Assembly: GCF_003207815.1 (NCBI RefSeq)
Contig: NZ_NKTX01000002.1
Span: 62,001-126,000 of the forward strand
Direction of reading: 5' to 3'
DNA length: 64,000 bases
DNA from: Komagataeibacter oboediens
GTDB taxonomy: Bacteria; Pseudomonadota; Alphaproteobacteria; Acetobacterales; Acetobacteraceae
Both the position numbers and the translations under genes were made by a program. Within the stretch, counting starts at the first letter, position 1. Each line of letters starts with the position of its first letter. Of this stretch, positions 55,977 through 64,000 are shown piece by piece. A model generated the notes under the pieces. The model was given only the letters and a program-made list of their open reading frames with translations, was not told where the DNA came from and did not search any database.

Positions 55977-56503
55977 GGGCGCTCTCCGTAACGTGCCATT
56001 TCGCTATCAAATCCCATGCGGCCAAGGTCGGTCATACGCATGGGGTAGAGGATTCCGTTCAGGTGATCGTATTCATGCTGGAATACATTGGCCAAAAAGC
56101 CTGATGCAATGCCATGGGTTTCCTGCCCGTCCGCATTCGTGCCGCGCCAGGCGATGCGGCGGTACCGCGGCACCCACCCGCGCAGGCCGGGAATGGACAG
56201 GCAGCCTTCCATCCGGTCAACCATTTCATCATCCACCGGTTCCAGCACCGGATTGATCAGGGCCGCGGGCAGGCGGGGTGGATCGTCCTCGCCGCTGCTG
56301 CGGGTGGCGGGCACGCGATAGACGAACAGCCGCAGCCCCTGGTGCACCTGCGGGGCGGCCAGTCCCACGCCACCCGCGTCCAGCATGGTTTCGATCATGT
56401 CGGCCACCAGCGTGCGGATGGCGGGGGCCTGCGGGTCGGCAACCGGCTGTGCCGGCTGAAGAAGCACCGGATGGCCCATGCGGGCGATCTTGAGCAGCGT
56501 CAT
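55973..56503 (-). CDS. def: Peptide deformylase
   Basis: Removes the formyl group from nascent proteins. The 176-residue protein has all three motifs: G-V-G-L-A-A-P-Q (45-52), E-G-C-L-S with Cys101, and Q-H-E-Y-D-H-L-N-G with His143, Glu144 and His147 as metal ligands and base. An upstream ATG is in frame, but the extra residues do not fit the family; ATG 56503 (M-T-L-L-K-I-A) does. First gene of the leftward def-coq9-marR-ompR block. Confidence 0.95.
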   Translation of the reverse strand: MTLLKIARMGHPVLLQPAQPVADPQAPAIRTLVADMIETMLDAGGVGLAAPQVHQGLRLFVYRVPATRSSGEDDPPRLPAALINPVLEPVDDEMVDRMEGCLSIPGLRGWVPRYRRIAWRGTNADGQETHGIASGFLANVFQHEYDHLNGILYPMRMTDLGRMGFDSEMARYGERP

Positions 56504-56742
56504 GGACACAAACACCCTTCCTGTTTCGGGGAACATGTATATGACAGCACAGGCGCGCAAAGCGGAGCACGAAAATCATTTGTTCCCGGAAGCGGGAATG
56601 ATTTGTGTTGCCGGGCGCGAGTGTGATATAGGTGCGGCCCGTTTGGGAATCGCACGAAGGGAATGGCCTCGGGCGGACGTTCCCCAAGTTTCAGTTTCAT
56701 GGATCATCCATACCGGATGGCAGATCAGGAGTTGACGACCCA

Positions 56743-56946
56743 GTGCAGGTTCTCGTTCGTGACAACAATGTTGATCAGGCCCTCAAGGCCCTCAAGAAGA
56801 AAATGCAGCGCGAAGGCATCTTCCGTGAAATGAAGCTGCGTCGTCATTATGAAAAGCCGTCAGAGCGCAAGGCGCGTGAGGCTGCCGAAGCCGTGCGTCG
56901 TGCCCGCAAGATGGAGCGCAAGCGTCTGGAGCGTGAAGGCTTCTAA
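56743..56946 (+). CDS. rpsU: 30S ribosomal protein S21
   Basis: Small-subunit protein important for initiation, 67 residues. The core [14 protein letters not shown] is followed by a very basic C-terminus. The start is GTG 56743, with AGGAG about 11 nt upstream; the longer frame upstream would add residues foreign to S21. Followed by a terminator. Confidence 0.95.
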   Translation: MQVLVRDNNVDQALKALKKKMQREGIFREMKLRRHYEKPSERKAREAAEAVRRARKMERKRLEREGF

Positions 56947-56980
56947 GCCCTCCGTTATCGGAATTCGGGTCTGACCCGCA

Positions 56981-57015
56981 AAAAAGCCGGCACCTGCAGG
57001 GGAGCCGGTTTTTTT
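56981..57015 (+). terminator. Factor-independent terminator after rpsU
   Basis: AAAAGCCGGC pairs with GCCGGTTTTT (with one G-T pair) around a short GC-rich loop, then a T-run. It ends just before the EnvZ-like gene. Confidence 0.85.
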
Positions 57016-57038
57016 GTGTCCGCAGTCAGGGTAAAGCC

Positions 57039-58436
57039 ATGGATATGGAGTCGTCGCCCCTTACCGAAAACATGCCGCCCCCGGCACAGGGATGGCGCAG
57101 GCTACGTGAGCGTTTGATCCGCCGGATCCTGCCGCGGTCCCTGCTGGGGCGTATGCTGCTGATCGGGTTCATTCCCATGCTGGCCACGCAGGCCATTTCG
57201 CTGGAACTGTTTTACGGGAATTACCTGCAGATCGTCTCCCGCCGCCTGTCGGGTGACATGGCCACCACCATTTCCCTGACGCTGGACCTGCTGGAACGCT
57301 ACCCATCCCCCGCCGACCGGCGATGGATACTGGAAGATGCCGGCCGCCGCTCCGGCCTGGTGATGACATTGCACGAAGGCGCAAGCCTGAACCGCAGCGG
57401 GTCCAACCATGTGCTTGGCCCCATCGATGACGACCTGGTGCGTGACCTGCGGGCGACCGTGCGCTGGCCCACTTTCGTGGACTGGAAGCAGGCACGTCAT
57501 CGCGTGGTGATTGGCGTGCAGACACCCATCGGAGTGCTGCAGGTTGTGGCCCCGCGCAAACGGCTGGACGTGGCGCCTGTATGGCTGTTCGTGGCGTGGG
57601 CGTCGGGCAGTGCGCTGGTACTGTTTCTGATCGCGGCACTGTTCATGCGCAACCAGGTGCGGGCCATCCGCAGGCTGGCACGGGCGGCGCAACTGTTCGG
57701 ACTGGGGCGCGACACCGTGCCCATCGTGCCCGAGGGCGCGCAGGAAATCCGCAAGGCGGCGATTGCCTTCAACCGCATGCGTGACCGTATCAATCGTTTT
57801 GTGGAACAGCGCACGACCGTTCTGGCCGGTGTATCGCATGACCTGCGCACGCCACTGACACGGCTGCGCCTGTCACTGGCCATGCTGCCGCGTACGGGCA
57901 TGGTCAACGCTGCCGACCTGCAGCCCGATATTGCCGACATGATCGGGGATATCGTGGAAATGGAGCATATGATCGAGGGATATCTGTCCTTCGCGCGGGG
58001 GGAGGGGGCGGAGAAGCCTGCCACGATCCGCGTGGAGGACCTGTTCGATGAAATCGTAATCGCCCTGCGCCGGATGGGCGCGCGGGCCGGGACCGGTGCC
58101 ATCACGCCCCCGGATCTGACCGTAACCGGGCGGGGCAACGCGCTGCGTCGTGTCCTGAACAATGTGGTGGAAAATGCCCGCAGGCATGCGACCTATATCG
58201 AACTGTCAGCCGAGCGCGGGCGCAGGGAAGTCTTCCTGTATATCGATGACAACGGGTGTGGCGTGGAGGAATCGCGGCGCGAAAGCGTGTTCCGTCCGTT
58301 CGAAAGCGGCAATGAAGGTGGGACCGGGCTTGGACTTGCGATCGCGCGCGACATCATTCACGCCCATGGCGGCCATATCGGTCTGGAGGCCGGGCCGCTG
58401 GGCGGCGCACGGGTCAGGATTGTCCTGCCGACCTGA
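57039..58436 (+). CDS. EnvZ-like membrane sensor histidine kinase
   Basis: A 465-residue kinase. Membrane helices at about 36-58 and 182-203 enclose a periplasmic domain of about 120 residues; HAMP follows (about 205-255), then HisKA with His267 (V-S-H-D-L-R-T-P-L-T-R-L, the EnvZ form) and HATPase with N-V-V-E-N-A-R-R and G-T-G-L-G-L-A-I-A. The likely partner is the OmpR protein 2.2 kb away, from which it is split by coq9, def and rpsU. The start fits the ATG 24 bp after the rpsU terminator. The stimulus is unknown. Confidence 0.88.
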   Translation: MDMESSPLTENMPPPAQGWRRLRERLIRRILPRSLLGRMLLIGFIPMLATQAISLELFYGNYLQIVSRRLSGDMATTISLTLDLLERYPSPADRRWILEDAGRRSGLVMTLHEGASLNRSGSNHVLGPIDDDLVRDLRATVRWPTFVDWKQARHRVVIGVQTPIGVLQVVAPRKRLDVAPVWLFVAWASGSALVLFLIAALFMRNQVRAIRRLARAAQLFGLGRDTVPIVPEGAQEIRKAAIAFNRMRDRINRFVEQRTTVLAGVSHDLRTPLTRLRLSLAMLPRTGMVNAADLQPDIADMIGDIVEMEHMIEGYLSFARGEGAEKPATIRVEDLFDEIVIALRRMGARAGTGAITPPDLTVTGRGNALRRVLNNVVENARRHATYIELSAERGRREVFLYIDDNGCGVEESRRESVFRPFESGNEGGTGLGLAIARDIIHAHGGHIGLEAGPLGGARVRIVLPT

Positions 58437-58462
58437 AGGGGGCGGCAGGTCAGGCCAGATGA

Positions 58463-59032
58463 TCAGGGCAGGGTGTTGCCCGACCCGCCATGGCCGGGGC
58501 CGCCGTTCATGCTGTTCATCGGGCCGGTGCTGCCGCCGTAGGTGCTGCTCATCTGGCTGAGGGGGTTGTAACGGCCCACATTGCCCAGGATCTGCTGCAT
58601 GATGTTGATCTTGGTGCCCGGCGTGGGGGTCTTGCCCGGCGCCATGGAGACGTAGCGGGCGTCATCCTTGTGCAGGGTACGCAGGTTGCGCAGGATGCCG
58701 TCCTGGTCAAACGTCAGCACCACCACTTCCTGCCTGCGCACGCGGGGGAAGCTGATCGGGACGATGACCTGCTTCATGGAGACATACAGCCATGTATTGT
58801 CATCGAATGTGGCACGCCCGGTGGGGGAACCCATCGCATCCATCACGTCGGAGCGCGTGGTCTCGCCAATTTTCAGTTTGTTGTAATCATCCGCTTCCAC
58901 CAGGGAGCCACGCTGGATGGTGCTGGGCTTGAAGACCGAACACCCCGACAGCGCAATTCCTGCCCCGATGACAGCGCATGAAAACAGGCGTAATGAACGC
59001 GAACGGGGCGGAGTGTCCTGTGGTGACCTCAT
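58463..59032 (-). CDS. bamE: Outer membrane assembly lipoprotein BamE (SmpA/OmlA)
   Basis: Small lipoprotein of the BAM complex, 189 residues. The signal peptide ends in the lipobox A-L-S-G-C (Cys31); the SmpA domain shows D-D-Y-N-K-L-K-I-G-E-T-T near 48 and D-V-M-D-A-M-G-S-P-T near 62. The C-terminal 35 residues are Gly/Ser/Asn/Met-rich and lack counterparts in E. coli BamE. ATG 59032 is used; an in-frame ATG 10 codons upstream is possible. Divergent from yceD, a typical alphaproteobacterial arrangement. Confidence 0.9.
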   Translation of the reverse strand: MRSPQDTPPRSRSLRLFSCAVIGAGIALSGCSVFKPSTIQRGSLVEADDYNKLKIGETTRSDVMDAMGSPTGRATFDDNTWLYVSMKQVIVPISFPRVRRQEVVVLTFDQDGILRNLRTLHKDDARYVSMAPGKTPTPGTKINIMQQILGNVGRYNPLSQMSSTYGGSTGPMNSMNGGPGHGGSGNTLP

Positions 59033-59221
59033 GGTCCGGAAAATATCCTGAAATAAGGGCATGGCGTAAAAAGCGGTTCGTCTTTCCGGTGCCCGATTGG
59101 GAAAATGAAGTCAATCACAGATCGTCCCGGCGGTGGAAAAACACGAAAGACAGGGCCATATTTCCACACAGGCGGGCACCAGGGTGCAGGCCCCGTGAAC
59201 AGACGCGCAGGAGTAGTATGA

Positions 59222-59752
59222 ATGGATGCAGAATTTTCCCGCCCGCTTGCCGTGGGCCGCATCCCGGCCCGTGGCATGGAAACGGTGGTCGAGGCATCGG
59301 ATGAGGAATGCCGCAGGCTGGCCCGCCGGTTCGGGATACCCGGCCTGCGCGACCTGTCCTGCCGGTACCGGCTAGCGCCGGGACAGGATGGGGAGGTACT
59401 GGCCGAAGGCTGGCTGACCGCGCATGTGACACAGGAATGTGTCGTAAGCCTGGAGGCGTTCGAGGACGTGCTGGCGGAATCGTTCACCGTGCGCTGCATC
59501 CCCGCGGAGCGTTTCCGCGAGGATGATGAAATCGATCCCTTTTCCATCGATGAAGTCCCCTATGACCGCGACAGCATCGACCTTGGCGAACTTGCGGTGG
59601 AAGAGCTTTCGCTGGCGCTGGATCCGTACCCGCACAAGCCGGGATGCGAGATTCCGGCCGAATTTGCGGGCAGTGAAGACGCCGAACCCGAAGAAACCGT
59701 GCGCAGGCAGCCTTTTTCCGCTCTGGCCGAGTTGAAAAAAAAGCAGAACTGA
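59222..59752 (+). CDS. DUF177/YceD-family protein
   Basis: A 176-residue protein with the DUF177 pattern: E-F-S-R-P-L-A-V-G-R-I near the start, H-V-T-Q-E-C-V-V-S-L-E near 68 and an acidic C-terminal part with P-F-S-A-L-A-E-L-K-K. YceD is needed in plants and probably bacteria for 23S rRNA processing and is usually next to rpmF and plsX, as here. The start is ATG 59222. Confidence 0.88.
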   Translation: MDAEFSRPLAVGRIPARGMETVVEASDEECRRLARRFGIPGLRDLSCRYRLAPGQDGEVLAEGWLTAHVTQECVVSLEAFEDVLAESFTVRCIPAERFREDDEIDPFSIDEVPYDRDSIDLGELAVEELSLALDPYPHKPGCEIPAEFAGSEDAEPEETVRRQPFSALAELKKKQN

Positions 59753-59925
59753 CGCAAAGGAAGGGGCAGGAACGGGGGGCGCGGGTTTTTGCGTCTTGCG
59801 CATCATCACTTGCGCAAGTGCAAATGATCTGTTAGAGCGCCCCCCTCAATTATTGATAACTGACCGGTGTATCGCCACGATGGTGTGCCTGCCGGTTGTG
59901 ATCCAGATCGGAGGGGCCCAGGCCC

Positions 59926-60129
59926 ATGGCTGTACCCAAGAGAAAAACCTCGCCGTCCCGTCGTGGCATGCGCCGCAGCCACGCGGCACTCAGCGTTCCG
60001 GCACATGCGGAATGCTCCAACTGTGGCGAACTGAAGCGCCCGCATCACGTCTGCAGCCACTGCGGACATTATGACGGCCGTGAAGTCGCATCTGCCGGCA
60101 AGGCACTGAAGACGGCGGTCCGCGCCTGA
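59926..60129 (+). CDS. rpmF: 50S ribosomal protein L32
   Basis: Large-subunit protein, 67 residues, with [12 protein letters not shown] at the N-terminus and a zinc ribbon of two C-x2-C pairs (Cys30/Cys33, Cys43/Cys46). ATG 59926 is preceded by GGAGGGG. The rpmF-plsX-fabH-ihfA order is conserved in alphaproteobacteria. Confidence 0.97.
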   Translation: MAVPKRKTSPSRRGMRRSHAALSVPAHAECSNCGELKRPHHVCSHCGHYDGREVASAGKALKTAVRA

Positions 60130-60295
60130 TAACAGGACGCTGCTGGCGTCATTACCCGGCAAAGGCGCAGTTCGCATGGACTGCGCCGATGGGCGTGCCT
60201 GAGGCCGTCCTGTCCGGGTCGCGCTGGGGCGGGGACATGCCAAAGTGTACGTCCCCGATCTTGCGCGTTCCTTCCTTACCCGGCACAAGACGAGC

Positions 60296-61387
60296 ATGAG
60301 CGAGACAGGTTCCTCCTTTTCCGAGACTGGGTCCTATACCCTGGCCATAGATGGCATGGGTGGGGATGGTGGTCCGGAAGTTGTGGTGGCCGGACTGGCG
60401 ATTGCGGCAGACCGACATCCTTCGGCCAGGATTCTTCTGGTGGGGGATGAGGCAAAGTTGTCCGGCCTTCTGAGCCGCCATCCACGCGCGGCCGCCATCT
60501 GCACAATCCTTCCGGCCGGTTCGGCAATTCCCATGGACATGAAGCCCACGGCGGCGTTGCGCGTGCGCGATTCCTCCATGCGGCTGGCCATGGACGCGGT
60601 GGCCAAAGGGGCCGCGCAGGGTGTCGTATCCGCCGGGAACAGCGGGGCGATGCTGGCGCTGGCCAAGATCGTGGTCAAGACACTCCCCGGCATAAGCCGC
60701 CCGGCCATGGCGGCACTCAGCCCCACGACACGCGGCGACGTGGTCATGCTCGACCTCGGCGCGAACGTATCGTGCGACTGGCGCAACCTTGTGGAATTCG
60801 CCGTCATGGGCGAAGCCTTCGCCAAGGCGGTGTTGGGCCTGCCCGCACCGACGATCGGACTGCTGAATGTCGGGTCGGAAGAACTGAAGGGCGATGAACG
60901 CCTGCGCCAGGCGGCCGAAGTGCTGCGGGGCAGCGCGCTGGCCGGACAGTTCCACGGCTTTGTCGAAGGTCATGACATTACGGCGGGTACGACCGACGTG
61001 GTGGTGACCGACGGCTTTACCGGCAACGTGGCCCTGAAAACCGGGGAAGGCGCGCTGAAGATGGCGTTCACCCTCCTGCGGCAGGTCTTTACGTCCAGCC
61101 TGCTGGGCCGGATCGGTTATCTGCTGGTCCGTCCGGGACTGGAGCGGATGAAGGAATGGCTGGACCCGCGCCGGTACAATGGTGCGGTGTTCGTCGGCCT
61201 GAATGGTGTTGTGGTCAAGTCACATGGCGGCACGGATGCCGAAGGGTTCGCCGCTGCGGTCGATGTGGCAATGGACATGGTCATGCACCGCTTTACGGAT
61301 GGCATACGTGACCGCCTTGCGCATATGGAAAACCTGACATCCGTCAAGGTGACCCCAGACCCGCAGCAGGCGGTGGCTGCATCCTGA
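60296..61387 (+). CDS. plsX: Phosphate acyltransferase PlsX
   Basis: Converts acyl-ACP to acyl-phosphate, the first step of phospholipid assembly in the PlsX/PlsY route. The 363-residue protein has A-I-D-G-M-G-G-D-G-G-P near residue 17, S-A-G-N-S-G-A-M near 114 and T-D-G-F-T-G-N-V-A-L-K near 235. The frame opens from GTG 60245, but ATG 60296 (M-S-E-T-G) is better placed for the domain. Confidence 0.94.
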   Translation: MSETGSSFSETGSYTLAIDGMGGDGGPEVVVAGLAIAADRHPSARILLVGDEAKLSGLLSRHPRAAAICTILPAGSAIPMDMKPTAALRVRDSSMRLAMDAVAKGAAQGVVSAGNSGAMLALAKIVVKTLPGISRPAMAALSPTTRGDVVMLDLGANVSCDWRNLVEFAVMGEAFAKAVLGLPAPTIGLLNVGSEELKGDERLRQAAEVLRGSALAGQFHGFVEGHDITAGTTDVVVTDGFTGNVALKTGEGALKMAFTLLRQVFTSSLLGRIGYLLVRPGLERMKEWLDPRRYNGAVFVGLNGVVVKSHGGTDAEGFAAAVDVAMDMVMHRFTDGIRDRLAHMENLTSVKVTPDPQQAVAAS

Positions 61388-61468
61388 CCCTGTAACATCC
61401 GGTATGGGGCAGGCTGCCATGGCTGATCCCACCCGTGCATGTGAGATGATATTGGTGGAAAAACAGGC

Positions 61469-62440
61469 ATGACGGCGAAACGCTCGCTTCTGTCCGGATT
61501 CGGTGGTTACCTGCCCGAGCGGATCGTGACCAATGATGAACTGGCGTCCCGGCTCGATACATCCGATGAATGGATCCGGGGGCGTACCGGCATCGGCCAA
61601 CGCCATATCGCCGGTGAAAACGATACCGCCGTTTCCATGGCGGCGCAGGCCGCGCGCCGGGCGCTGGATTACGCTGGTGCAGCACCAGACGATGTTGACG
61701 CCATCATTGTCGCGACCAGCACGCCTGATCAGGCATTCCCCTCGACCGCCGTGCGCGTGCAGGCCGAACTGGGCATGACGTCCGGATTCGGCTTTGACCT
61801 TGCAGCAGCATGCTCGGGCTTCATCTATGCGCTGTCCATGGCCGATTCGCTGATTCGCAGCGGCCAGGCCCGTTCAGCGCTGGTGATCGGCAGCGAAGTC
61901 TATTCGCGTATCCTCGACTGGTCGGACCGTGGAACATGCGTGCTGTTTGGTGACGGTGCCGGGGCTGCCTTCCTGACCGCCGCCGGACCGGATGACGGGG
62001 ATGCGGGCATCCTGTCCACCCACCTGCATTCGGACGGGCAGTATGGCGACCTGCTGTATGTCGATGGCGCCACGGGGCAGCATGACAGGCCCGCCCATTT
62101 GCGCATGCAGGGGCGCGATGTGTTCCGTCATGCGGTGGGCAAGCTATCCGCTTCGGTTGATGAGGCGCTGGCGGCGAATAACCTGAGCCATGCGGATGTG
62201 AACTGGCTTGTGCCGCATCAGGCCAACCTGCGCATCATTGACGGCGTGGCGCGCAAGCTTGCGCTGCCGGCGGAACGGGTGGTGGTGACGGTGGACCGGC
62301 ATGCCAATACATCGGCCGCATCCATTCCCCTGGCGCTGAACGAAGCCGTGCGGGACGGGCGCATACGTAAGGGTGACCTTGTGCTGATGGAAGCGCTGGG
62401 TGGCGGACTGACATGGGGTTCGGCACTGGCGCGGCTGTAA
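61469..62440 (+). CDS. fabH: 3-oxoacyl-ACP synthase III (KASIII)
   Basis: Starts fatty acid synthesis by condensing acetyl-CoA with malonyl-ACP. The 323-residue protein has the catalytic Cys115 (D-L-A-A-A-C-S-G-F), the histidine in P-H-Q-A-N-L-R and the asparagine in H-A-N-T-S-A-A-S. G-G-G-L-T-W-G at the C-terminus is typical. Follows plsX by about 80 bp. Confidence 0.96.
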   Translation: MTAKRSLLSGFGGYLPERIVTNDELASRLDTSDEWIRGRTGIGQRHIAGENDTAVSMAAQAARRALDYAGAAPDDVDAIIVATSTPDQAFPSTAVRVQAELGMTSGFGFDLAAACSGFIYALSMADSLIRSGQARSALVIGSEVYSRILDWSDRGTCVLFGDGAGAAFLTAAGPDDGDAGILSTHLHSDGQYGDLLYVDGATGQHDRPAHLRMQGRDVFRHAVGKLSASVDEALAANNLSHADVNWLVPHQANLRIIDGVARKLALPAERVVVTVDRHANTSAASIPLALNEAVRDGRIRKGDLVLMEALGGGLTWGSALARL

Positions 62441-62539
62441 TGTCGTTTCGGTACCACATTGAAATGGATGCGCAATAAACCGCCTGCGCACTGAATACAT
62501 TCAATTGACGATGATGGCGCTCATGCATAACGTTTACGC

Positions 62540-62863
62540 ATGAGCACCGTGACACGCGCCACTCTGGCAGAACAGATATATGATCAGGTCGGGCTGTCCC
62601 GCCATGAATCCGCCGATATTCTGGAAGATATTCTGGAACGGATGGCACGGACACTTGAAACCGGCGATACCTTGAAAATAAGCGGGTTTGGCACGTTCTC
62701 TGTCCGGCAGAAGGGGCAGCGCACGGGCCGTAACCCGAAAACAGGGGTGGAAGTGCCGATTCTTCCGCGTTCTGTTCTGGTGTTTCGCCCCAGCCAGCTG
62801 CTTCGTGCCCATGTCAATGGACAGTCCGGTGGGGAAGGCCCGCCGGAAGGAGACGATGAATGA
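62540..62863 (+). CDS. ihfA: Integration host factor subunit alpha
   Basis: DNA-bending nucleoid protein, 107 residues. Typical IHF/HU segments: [11 protein letters not shown] at the start, [10 protein letters not shown] near 49 and the arm [12 protein letters not shown] near 64. Placement between fabH and a merR-type gene marks it as the alpha subunit. The stop overlaps the next start (ATGA). Confidence 0.95.
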   Translation: MSTVTRATLAEQIYDQVGLSRHESADILEDILERMARTLETGDTLKISGFGTFSVRQKGQRTGRNPKTGVEVPILPRSVLVFRPSQLLRAHVNGQSGGEGPPEGDDE

Positions 62864-63642
62864 GCACGCAGCACGAAGCGCCAGCCGAAACCGTGTCAAC
62901 GCAGGCCATGACGCAGCCGGATACGGACAGCCTGCCCATTTACGAGGTCGCGCGTGAACTCGGGCTGGCCCAGCATGTCATGCGCATGTGGGAATCCCGT
63001 TTCCCGCAGTTGCGTCCGCTGCGGGGGCAGGGTGGACGGCGGTACTATCGCCCGCATGATATCGCGGTGCTGCGGCGGATTGCCGACCTGCTGTATGTCC
63101 GTAAGCTGTCTGTTGCGCAGGCGCAGGCGGAACTGGGGCAGGACGCGGCCCTGGCTGCGGAACCTTCACCCGTGATCGATGCCGCACCCGCGGCCCCGGT
63201 CGCGCCGGAAGTCGCCCCTGCGCATGTCGCGGCAGAGATACCGGTCACGCCGGTTCCGCCGGTAGAGCAGGCACAGGGGGAAGAACCTGTCGCCGGAGAC
63301 ACCCCGGCGCAGCCGGAGCACGCGCCCCCGGCGACCATGACTGTCGAACAGGTCACGATTATCGAAGAAACTGTCGGGACCATACAGGTGCCGGACGCCG
63401 CTGCCCCGGTTCATGAAGTCTCGCAGGATACGGCACCGGTGGATGACGCGCCCCCGATCGCTGCTGCGTCCGAAGATGCTGCGATGTCGGATGACGATGC
63501 GACGGATGAAGACGAAATGCCGCTTGAGCAGATCGTCATGATCGAACTGGAACGCCTGCAGGGGGAAAACGCCATGCTGCGTGAAAGCCTGCGTGGCGTG
63601 CTGGTGGAACTGCAGGCCCTGCGTGAGATGGTGCCTGTCTGA
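62860..63642 (+). CDS. MerR-family regulator with long disordered linker and coiled coil
   Basis: A 260-residue protein. Residues about 25-90 form a MerR-type winged helix with [12 protein letters not shown] near 40 and [11 protein letters not shown] near 57. A Pro/Ala/Glu-rich acidic region (about 95-215) looks disordered, and a short coiled coil ends the protein ([13 protein letters not shown]). No metal-binding cysteines, so it is not a metal sensor of the MerR/CueR type. Translationally coupled to ihfA, the usual alphaproteobacterial pairing. Confidence 0.88.
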   Translation: MSTQHEAPAETVSTQAMTQPDTDSLPIYEVARELGLAQHVMRMWESRFPQLRPLRGQGGRRYYRPHDIAVLRRIADLLYVRKLSVAQAQAELGQDAALAAEPSPVIDAAPAAPVAPEVAPAHVAAEIPVTPVPPVEQAQGEEPVAGDTPAQPEHAPPATMTVEQVTIIEETVGTIQVPDAAAPVHEVSQDTAPVDDAPPIAAASEDAAMSDDDATDEDEMPLEQIVMIELERLQGENAMLRESLRGVLVELQALREMVPV

Positions 63643-63714
63643 TTTATCCGGTTTTTTTCATTTTTGCGCATATCGTGGCTTGCCGTCCCCTAACTGGCCT
63701 GCTACACCCTGCGC

Positions 63715-63816
63715 ATCGCAGACAGGCGGGCAGTAGCGCAGCCTGGTAGCGCATCAGTCTGGGGGACTGGGGGTCGTGGGTTCGAATCCCGCCTGCCCGA
63801 TATCCCTGTCTGCGAT
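63715..63816 (+). repeat. 12-bp inverted repeat bracketing tRNA-Pro
   Basis: ATCGCAGACAGG (63715-63726) directly precedes the tRNA and is the exact reverse complement of CCTGTCTGCGAT (63805-63816), which starts 5 nt after its acceptor stem. In the transcript it would extend the acceptor helix, interrupted only by an A-T-A-T-C bulge. Confidence 0.85.
63727..63800 (+). tRNA. tRNA-Pro, anticodon GGG
   Basis: A full cloverleaf is readable. Acceptor CGGGCAG (63727-63733) pairs with CTGCCCG (63793-63799); D-stem GCGC pairs with GCGC; anticodon stem TCAGT pairs with ACTGG; the loop CTGGGGG holds anticodon GGG at 63761-63763; T-stem GTGGG pairs with CCCGC, with one G-T pair, around TTCGAAT. It reads proline codon CCC. 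The 3' CCA is not encoded and must be added. A terminator follows at 63845. Confidence 0.95.
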
Positions 63817-63844
63817 AAAAAATTATGGGCGATCGCCACGATTG

Positions 63845-63871
63845 AAGCACCTGAAACCAGGTGCTTTTTTT
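63845..63871 (+). terminator. Factor-independent terminator after tRNA-Pro
   Basis: AAGCACCTG (63845-63853) pairs with CAGGTGCTT (63858-63866) around AAAC, followed by Ts. Confidence 0.9.
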
Positions 63872-63893
63872 GTATCTTCCGTTCGCCTGTGCG

Positions 63894-64000
63894 TCAGTAC
63901 CGTGCGCGGCTCCAGTTCAGCCACAGCATGTGCAGCACTGCCATGATGGCAGGCCCGACAAATAGTCCCAGCAGGTTCCAGCTTTCCGCGCCGCCCAGAA
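63894..64000 (-). CDS. AI-2E family transporter, C-terminal end only
   Basis: The gene runs off the right edge; only the last 34 codons are visible. They read L-G-G-A-E-S-W-N-L-L-G-L-F-V-G-P-A-I-M-A and so on, ending in a tryptophan- and arginine-containing tail. The G-L-F-x-G-P-x-I-x-A-V-L pattern is the end of the last membrane helix in AI-2E (YdiK/PerM-type) transporters. Not in the computed gene calls because it is cut by the window edge. Convergent with tRNA-Pro. Confidence 0.65.
   Translation of the reverse strand, partial: LGGAESWNLLGLFVGPAIMAVLHMLWLNWSRARY

Noticed and set aside
63727-63816. tRNA-Pro as an integration site (attB) of a mobile element
   Set aside because: The flanking repeats are inverted, not direct, no second copy of the tRNA 3' end was seen, and no integrase gene is in the window.

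Overview
The window is a GC-rich (roughly two-thirds G+C) piece of an alphaproteobacterial chromosome, most likely an acetic acid bacterium (Acetobacteraceae) close to Komagataeibacter or Gluconacetobacter. The genus is an inference. It rests on the gene for the hopanoid C-3 methylase HpnR, on alphaproteobacterial gene orders (hslVU, ispH-thrB-rnhA, ffh-rpsP-rimM-trmD-rplS-leuCDB, rpmF-plsX-fabH-ihfA-merR), and on a family of A/T-cored palindromes that I recall, unchecked, from Komagataeibacter intergenic regions. No plasmid, phage, transposase or CRISPR array was seen.

Layout. 1-8.2 kb: the 3' end of a NuoB-like iron-sulfur subunit gene, phosphatidylserine/ethanolamine synthesis (pssA-psd), a methyltransferase divergent from gloB, phaR, and a leftward plsC-DUF218-ftsX-ftsE block. 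8.4-19.7 kb: one rightward chemosensory cluster: CheW, CheR-TPR, CheW, MCP, hybrid CheA, CheB, then two large multi-receiver histidine kinases. This resembles the Wsp/Che3 'alternative function' class rather than flagellar chemotaxis, and is the most interesting system here. 19.7-25.3 kb: hslVU, sufE, a small metal-binding protein, hpnR and a small lipoprotein. 25.3-33 kb: HNH endonuclease, gluQ, two tandem class I aminotransferases, unknown envelope and coiled-coil proteins, gluconokinase, cobalamin adenosyltransferase and a DUF4142 protein, broken by A+T-rich intergenic stretches.

33-46 kb: DUF423-RlmM-like pair, M3 peptidase with an OPT transporter, ispH-thrB-rnhA, a nucleoside hydrolase homologue lacking key active-site residues, and pstCAB without pstS or phoU. 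46-54 kb: a Spy-like periplasmic protein, then ffh-rpsP-rimM-trmD-rplS and leuCDB. 54-59 kb: MarR and OmpR regulators, coq9, def, rpsU and an EnvZ-like kinase, which probably partners the nearby OmpR. 59-64 kb: bamE, yceD, rpmF-plsX-fabH-ihfA-merR, a tRNA-Pro(GGG) whose flanks form a 12-bp inverted repeat, and the 3' end of an AI-2E-type transporter gene.

Many start codons were moved inward from the longest possible frame using Shine-Dalgarno spacing, stop-start overlaps and family N-termini. The reasons are given per gene. All functional names come from motif recognition by eye; no database search was run.
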